Origin: an uncultured Lysobacter sp.
Lineage (GTDB): Bacteria; Pseudomonadota; Gammaproteobacteria; Xanthomonadales; Xanthomonadaceae
Direction: 5' to 3'
Assembly (NCBI GenBank): GCA_902805755.1
Contig: CADCUA010000508.1
Coordinates: 1-6,275, forward strand
Length of the DNA stretch: 6,275 nt
Both the position numbers and the translations under genes were made by a program. Of the stretch, positions 6,230-6,275 are shown in pieces. Positions within the stretch are counted from its first letter, which is position 1; each line of letters begins with the position of its first letter. Below the pieces are notes generated by a model. It had not been told where the DNA came from and did no database searches. It saw only the letters and a list, made by a program, of their open reading frames with translations.

Positions 6230-6273
6230 CATGGGGTTTCGTATGCCAATGCGACCACGGCATCGCCGATGCG
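6229..6273 (-). CDS. C-terminal tail of an unidentified upstream gene
   Basis: Reading leftward from the window edge, one frame gives RIGDAVVALAYETP followed by TGA (6231-6229). The sequence looks like a real protein end: mixed hydrophobic and acidic residues, unlike the Arg-rich chance frames. The stop overlaps a possible hydrolase ATG as ATGA and lies 11 bases before the preferred hydrolase start, the spacing expected within an operon. Fourteen residues are too few to identify the product. Confidence 0.4.
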   Translation of the reverse strand, partial: RIGDAVVALAYETP

Positions 6274-6275
6274 GA

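Noticed and set aside
1..6275. Mobile elements, CRISPR arrays, tRNA or rRNA genes, defence or biosynthetic clusters
   Set aside because: I found no terminal inverted repeats, transposase or integrase motifs, spaced direct repeats, or RNA gene signatures on either strand.

Overview
This is a GC-rich (roughly two-thirds G+C by eye) bacterial chromosomal segment. Its proteins look most like those of Xanthomonadaceae of the Lysobacter/Luteimonas/Xanthomonas type. That assignment is an inference from protein style, gene content (a fused RlmKL, pirin, small exported proteins) and base composition; no marker gene proves it. I see no tRNA, rRNA, CRISPR array, insertion sequence, prophage or other sign of a mobile or defence island, so this reads as ordinary core or semi-core chromosome.

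Layout. Positions 2-214 (+) hold the last 70 codons of a response-regulator receiver domain, probably the C-terminus of a hybrid sensor kinase. Tightly coupled to it is an exported histidine phosphatase (235-786, +). After a hairpin come two more small exported proteins on the same strand: a lipoprotein with a conserved two-cysteine motif (950-1324) and a Sec-exported protein of unknown function (1529-1978). The rest of the window is on the minus strand. A perfect 12-bp inverted repeat (1999-2034) separates the two convergent blocks. Reading leftward from the right edge, the minus-strand genes are the tail of an unidentified gene (6229-6273), a small alpha/beta hydrolase (5687-6217), rlmKL (3275-5683), a gene-free stretch of 350 bases with two weak hairpins (2925-3274), and a pirin gene (2061-2924).

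How the genes relate. The unidentified tail, the hydrolase and rlmKL are packed with gaps of 11 bases (or a 4-base overlap) and 3 bases, so they probably form one transcript. The pirin gene has its own good ribosome-binding site and most likely its own promoter. The three plus-strand exported proteins share an envelope destination but are separated by 163 and 204 bases, so a common pathway is not shown.

The least ordinary features are an apparent low-complexity insertion of about 85-95 residues in the first methyltransferase domain of RlmKL, and a secreted SixA-like phosphatase placed directly behind a phosphorelay receiver that it should not be able to reach. I did not find a convincing undescribed multi-gene system.
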